Below, piece by piece: positions 59,858 through 64,000 of a stretch of DNA of 64,000 bases (the first letter of the stretch is position 1; each line of letters starts with the position of its first letter). Both the position numbers and the translations under genes were made by a program. Below the pieces are notes generated by a model. The model was not told the DNA's origin and ran no database searches. It was given only the letters and a program-made list of their open reading frames with translations. The DNA comes from Opitutales bacterium (GTDB lineage Bacteria; Verrucomicrobiota; Verrucomicrobiia; Opitutales; UBA953): positions 1 to 64,000 of the forward strand of contig JAILGB010000020.1 of NCBI GenBank assembly GCA_024697185.1. The letters are read 5' to 3'.

Positions 59858-61699
59858 TTAAAAAGGGAAAAAGAAAGGGATGAGAAAAACAGAAATAGCG
59901 CAGACAATGAGCGCCAACGGCAAACCGAGTTTCACAAAATCAAAAAATTTATAGCCGCCGGGTCCCATTACCAAAGTATTCACCGGAGTCGAAACAGGTG
60001 TAATAAACGATGCCGAACAAATAATCGCCACCATCATCGCGAAGGGCACCGGAGAAACTTGCAGTTTTGCAGCAATCTCAACCGCTACCGGAGCCAAGAT
60101 GATTGCAACAACGGTGTTGGAAATGAAAAGGCCGGTAATCATCACCAAGATGCCGATCGCCGCCATCCAAACATAGGGTGACGCGTTCCCGACAATGTTC
60201 GTAGCCGTTTCAACCGCCAAGTCGATCCCGCCCGCCTCTTGGATTGCTGTCGCAAAAGGATACATGCCGACAATCAAAAGCAATGTTGACCAATTGATAC
60301 AACGATAAACGCCGTCCATATCAATACAACGCGACAAAATCAACAAAACGGCTCCTATCAACGCAGCGAGGGCGTTGGGCACGACTCCCGAAATCATCAA
60401 GCCGACCATGATGAGAACAGACAGCAACGCCATAGGAGCCCGTCCGGGAGCCGCGACCGCATTTTTGGACTCTTCCGGCAAGGTCAACAAAACCATATCC
60501 CGCTTATGCTTGTCCAGATTGCGGACTACACTCCAAGGACCGCTTAAAAGCATAGAATCGCCGACTTCCAGTTTCCTGAATCCCAAATTTTCCGTATAGG
60601 CTTTTCCCGAGTGAATAATCCCGACGACACTCATCCCATACGTCCCTCTAAAATCTTTTTCCGCCAATGTACTCCCGACCAACTGCGAAGTATGCGGGAT
60701 GAGCACTTCCACAAAACCGTGCTCATGGTCAAAATTGTTAAAATAATCCTTTGTGTCCGTCTGTTCTTCCAACTTGCATTGTTCCGACATGCGGGCGACG
60801 AGATTTTCAAAAAGCTCTTCTCTGGACTTGGCGAAATCCACCAAGAGAACATCATTGGGCCTCAATTCCATTTCCGCATACGGACTCAACAATTCGCGAT
60901 TTATCCCGCGACGGCGTTCAATACAGATAATGTTAGCTCCAAAGTTCTTCCGGGTATCCAAATCTTTGATTTTTTTGCCGCAGACATTCGAAGCGGGCGG
61001 GACTTTCAAAATCGCCACCTTTTTACTCAGTTCATAACGCTCGACGCAGTCGTCATAATTAAAGCCCGCAACTTCCTCATCCGCAAAATTTCCGCCTTTC
61101 AAAAAACGGCGGGCAAAAAACATATAAACGATCGAAACGATTAAAATCGTCAATCCGATCGGCGTAAAATCAAAAAAATTCAATGCGGCAAACCCCTCTT
61201 TTTCGAGAGCCGAACTCGCAATCATATTGGGCGGGGTCGCGACCAGGGTCATCATGCCGCTAACGCCTCCGGCGATCGCTAACGGCATCATTATTTTCGA
61301 AGATGACATTTTTACTTTATGGCAAATATTTACCGCCACAGGAATAAAGAGCGCGACAATCCCTGTCGAACTCATTACAGAACCGATAATCCCGACAGCC
61401 AGCATCAAAAACACCATCAGTTTTTTAGGATTGTCACCCGCCATTTTTACAATCCAAACCCCAACCTTTGAGGAAACTCCCGTTCGCTCGAGGCTCTCAC
61501 CGATAATAAACATCAAGGCGATCAAAATGATACTTTGGTCCGAAAAACCTTTGAGCGCGTCCTGAAACTTTACAACGCCTGTCAACGGCAAAGCCAAAAG
61601 CGCAAACAAAGCGACAAAATCCATTCGTGGCTTATTGATGACAAAACAAAGCACACAAACAGCCAAAAGAGATAAAGCTATGAGCAGATCGCCGTTCAT
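59858..61699 (-). CDS. SLC13/DASS-like anion permease with TrkA-C domains
   Basis: Multi-TM ...LFIPVAVNICHKVKMSSSKIMMPLAIAGGVSGMMTLVATPPNMIASS... with central TrkA-C-like region and C-terminal TM half. Confidence 0.85.
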   Translation of the reverse strand: MNGDLLIALSLLAVCVLCFVINKPRMDFVALFALLALPLTGVVKFQDALKGFSDQSIILIALMFIIGESLERTGVSSKVGVWIVKMAGDNPKKLMVFLMLAVGIIGSVMSSTGIVALFIPVAVNICHKVKMSSSKIMMPLAIAGGVSGMMTLVATPPNMIASSALEKEGFAALNFFDFTPIGLTILIVSIVYMFFARRFLKGGNFADEEVAGFNYDDCVERYELSKKVAILKVPPASNVCGKKIKDLDTRKNFGANIICIERRRGINRELLSPYAEMELRPNDVLLVDFAKSREELFENLVARMSEQCKLEEQTDTKDYFNNFDHEHGFVEVLIPHTSQLVGSTLAEKDFRGTYGMSVVGIIHSGKAYTENLGFRKLEVGDSMLLSGPWSVVRNLDKHKRDMVLLTLPEESKNAVAAPGRAPMALLSVLIMVGLMISGVVPNALAALIGAVLLILSRCIDMDGVYRCINWSTLLLIVGMYPFATAIQEAGGIDLAVETATNIVGNASPYVWMAAIGILVMITGLFISNTVVAIILAPVAVEIAAKLQVSPVPFAMMVAIICSASFITPVSTPVNTLVMGPGGYKFFDFVKLGLPLALIVCAISVFLIPFFFPF

Positions 61700-61716
61700 T
61701 TTTTAAGTTTTGAACC

Positions 61717-61737
61717 GTTCCCGCAACTGACGGGAAC
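61717..61737 (-). terminator. weak motif-pair hairpin downstream of the VWA-like gene
   Basis: 7-bp stem GTTCCCG / CGGGAAC, 7-nt loop, no convincing T-run. Confidence 0.35.
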
Positions 61738-61823
61738 TCTTAAATCAGTATAAAAAAAATCCAAAGTTTTTTCAAACGAAGAGCCGTCTTGTCCCGACAA
61801 TGTTCTCGCAAGTGTTTTTACGA

Positions 61824-63245
61824 TCAAGAATCGTCGTCATCGTCTTCGTCAAAGTCCTCTATCTCAAATTCAGGCTCTTCGGGAACGGGCATTTTGGATT
61901 TGGACAACGCTTTTTTTGAACGCTTTGATTTTTTAGACGATTTTTTCCTTTTCAAATATGAAACATCCGTTATTTCACCGCCGGTCAATTCCACCAGTTT
62001 TCTAAAATGCTCCTGAGGTTCCCGGGTAATTGTATAACAATAAACAGCCGGTTTGTTATTGCGGGATTTAACGACTTTGAGCCAACGTTCAAGCCAGCGC
62101 AAATCCTTGGCTTTTCGATCGTCGTCAAGTTTCGGGTGATAGCGGGAGTCCGCAAAAAGCAATTCTCCGTCCCTGCCCCATTGACGCAAACCGTCTTCAA
62201 AGTCCGAAAAGATAATCAAGCCGTCATAACCGCCTTCCAACACAACATCCAGCCACGCCCCGACCGATCCCGTAGCAAAATTGGGCGCGTATTTTTTGTA
62301 AATCTGTCTGCCCGCGATCGACAATTTTTTTTCATCCGTATTGTCATCGCCCATCTTTTTTGCCATAACGGCAGCCTGTTTATCCACGCGGGAACGCTTG
62401 GCGCCCGTCAACTCCCCGTCGCGAACCTCTGTGACAATCGCATTAAATTCATAAATGTCCGCATCGGGGAAAAGTTCGTAAATTTCCGCCTTGACCGCAG
62501 GAAGATAAGGTGTCATCGATGGTGAACAATCCAAATAAACCGCAAGTTTTTGCGCCTTGATTGTCGTTCCCATGATTTTAAATCCGCTAACAAAAGATTT
62601 GCCGTCCCCGATTCCAACTCCCTTTCCGGAACCGATTCCTCCGCCGGAACCTCCCCCGCTCCCGCTGCCCATATCGCCAAAACCGCTGGCAAAATCCCCA
62701 AAACCGTCCTTGCTGAAACCCGACAAGGAGGGCATGTCGATTTCTGGCAAAACAAGCGTTCCCGCCGTATTTTTCGCCATAATGCGTTTGGGCTGGACAT
62801 CAATTTTAGCAGCGCGCCGGGGGCGTTCCCGCGAAGCGCCGTCGTTCCCGCCGCCTGCTCCGGTAACAAACGCGTTCGGTTCCTCTTCAACATTAATCAC
62901 AATGCTTTGTGTGATATAAAAAATCGCAAAGGCCAACAAAATCAAATGGAAGACTAACGAAAAAACCAATCCGGCCCCCCCCCATGTCCGCAAAGTCCGA
63001 CGCCAAAAAGATTCCTTGTAATTTAAAACCTCCCCGTTCTCATTTTTCAAATGTCGCAACTTTTGCCCTGCGGGTGTCGTCTCCCAAACAAAATCTGACG
63101 TCTCCTTCGACAAAGGCGCATAGGCTTTCCTTTCCCGAGATTTTTTTGTCTCCGGATCTGAAGCTTTTGCGAGTTTGGATTTTTGCTTACAAACAAAACA
63201 AGCAAAGGCCTCTTGGGTCTTGATCGAATGTCTAGGCCAATTCAT
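61824..63245 (-). CDS. membrane-anchored VWA-like protein with glycine-rich linker and acidic tail
   Basis: One TM segment, GSGSGGGSGGGIGSGKGVGIGDG linker, KLAVYLDCSPSMTPYLPAVKAEIYEL (VWA/MIDAS-like), C-terminal EDFDEDDDDDS. Confidence 0.7.
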   Translation of the reverse strand: MNWPRHSIKTQEAFACFVCKQKSKLAKASDPETKKSRERKAYAPLSKETSDFVWETTPAGQKLRHLKNENGEVLNYKESFWRRTLRTWGGAGLVFSLVFHLILLAFAIFYITQSIVINVEEEPNAFVTGAGGGNDGASRERPRRAAKIDVQPKRIMAKNTAGTLVLPEIDMPSLSGFSKDGFGDFASGFGDMGSGSGGGSGGGIGSGKGVGIGDGKSFVSGFKIMGTTIKAQKLAVYLDCSPSMTPYLPAVKAEIYELFPDADIYEFNAIVTEVRDGELTGAKRSRVDKQAAVMAKKMGDDNTDEKKLSIAGRQIYKKYAPNFATGSVGAWLDVVLEGGYDGLIIFSDFEDGLRQWGRDGELLFADSRYHPKLDDDRKAKDLRWLERWLKVVKSRNNKPAVYCYTITREPQEHFRKLVELTGGEITDVSYLKRKKSSKKSKRSKKALSKSKMPVPEEPEFEIEDFDEDDDDDS

Positions 63246-63249
63246 ATTT

Positions 63250-64000
63250 TTATTTCCCGGACCAAAGCCTCAAACATTTTAGCAAAAAGTTTTCAAGCAC
63301 CGAACCGTCTTGCATGTTAAGCTCCAACAATCTCGCCGCGCGTTCCAATTCATAACAGGAAAGCGCGACCGGATGCACCAGCGGATTGGCGGTGCCATAG
63401 GCAAGCGACAGTTTTAACAGCGATTCTTGCATTTCAATCAACAATTGACGTCTGACTCCGCGTTCATTGCCGACACTTATCGCTTCGAGCTGATCTTCCG
63501 AAAGGTTCGGCGACAAATCCGCCTCCAGATGCTTCCATTCCTTTTCCGCAATTTTTTTTACAAGAGCCTGAAAACGCGCCGTCAAAGAATAAACGCTGAA
63601 AATAGCGCGATCTATCCCATGTGTCCTGACTTCATTTTGAGTCAAACCCAAAATCCATTTTTCAAAGTCCGCACGCCATTGCGTCCAGTCTTCGTCTTCA
63701 ATACAATCTTCTCCCGGGATTCTAAAATGCAGTGTGCGCGACAAAATCGTCGGCAAAACTTGGTTGATTGCCGTTGTCAGCAAAAAAATATGCGTTCCCG
63801 CCGGCGGCTCTTCAAGGGTTTTCAAAAATGCGTTCGCAGCATCTTTCCCCAAACGGTCCGCCTCATAAACACAGGCGACTTTTTTGTCACCGAAACTCGG
63901 CGCCAATTGGAGTTCCCGACAAAGTTCGCTCATCGAATCCATACTGATGCGACGAATTTTATTACTCGGGCGGATTGCATGAAAATCAATCGACTTGACA
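63250..64000 (-). CDS. holB: DNA polymerase III delta'/clamp-loader-like subunit (partial, runs off the right edge)
   Basis: CVYEADRLGKDAANAFLKTLEEPPAGTHIFLLTTAINQVLPTILSRTLHFRIPG. Reading frame stays open to the window end (VKSIDFHAIRPSNKIRRIS). Confidence 0.85.
   Translation of the reverse strand, partial: VKSIDFHAIRPSNKIRRISMDSMSELCRELQLAPSFGDKKVACVYEADRLGKDAANAFLKTLEEPPAGTHIFLLTTAINQVLPTILSRTLHFRIPGEDCIEDEDWTQWRADFEKWILGLTQNEVRTHGIDRAIFSVYSLTARFQALVKKIAEKEWKHLEADLSPNLSEDQLEAISVGNERGVRRQLLIEMQESLLKLSLAYGTANPLVHPVALSCYELERAARLLELNMQDGSVLENFLLKCLRLWSGK

Noticed and set aside
1794-64000. CRISPR array as explanation of the repeated motif
   Set aside because: Copies are only about 9 bp, irregularly spaced, in both orientations and mostly inside coding sequence. 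There is no repeat-spacer periodicity and no cas gene.
1794-64000. Chi/KOPS/AIMS-type strand-polar chromosome word
   Set aside because: Both orientations are mixed at similar frequency within single genes (5 versus 6 in folP-rsmA) and inverted pairs are common. Strand-polar function is unlikely, though full-genome skew should still be tested.
1794-64000. HIP1 (GCGATCGC) iterated palindrome
   Set aside because: A few GCGATCGC-like words occur but are not conspicuously enriched. The dominant word is a different, non-palindromic sequence.
1-64000. tRNA, rRNA or riboswitch genes
   Set aside because: None could be supported by eye. A tRNAscan/Infernal run would be needed to exclude them.

Overview
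This window is about 64 kb of bacterial chromosome carrying mostly housekeeping genes in long minus-strand runs. A Verrucomicrobiota/PVC-like gut or host-associated bacterium is my low-confidence guess. Recognisable genes include hom, plsY, coaD, pgpA, malQ, maf, the Leloir galE-galK-galM cluster, argC, a GH35 beta-galactosidase, a ROK-type kinase, nagB, dnaB, kdsA, a SNF2 helicase, a pyrimidine-nucleoside phosphorylase, a nanA-like lyase plus a YhcH family protein, folP, rsmA, der, ridA, xerC/D, queF, eda, mpl, polA, hemN, ptsI, nif3, rsmE, purE, purC, pflA, pflB, a GH16 glucanase, ybeY, a 7TM-HD phosphohydrolase, a prepilin peptidase, an SLC13-like transporter and holB. Accessory pieces are an AT-rich cytosine-methyltransferase/putative restriction-endonuclease module at the left edge, a broken RHS locus flanked by a 44-bp direct repeat next to AT-rich secreted ORFs, and a NERD-domain helicase. 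The most striking signal is a short motif, 5'-GCGGGAACG-3' / 5'-CGTTCCCGC-3', that recurs at extraordinary density in both orientations, inside and between genes. It often forms head-to-head pairs that build intrinsic terminators. It is missing from the AT-rich acquired segments and from pflB. This matches the behaviour of a DNA-uptake-sequence-like (DUS/USS-like) dispersed element, but function cannot be shown from sequence alone. All counts and coordinates for motif copies are from manual reading and should be recomputed.
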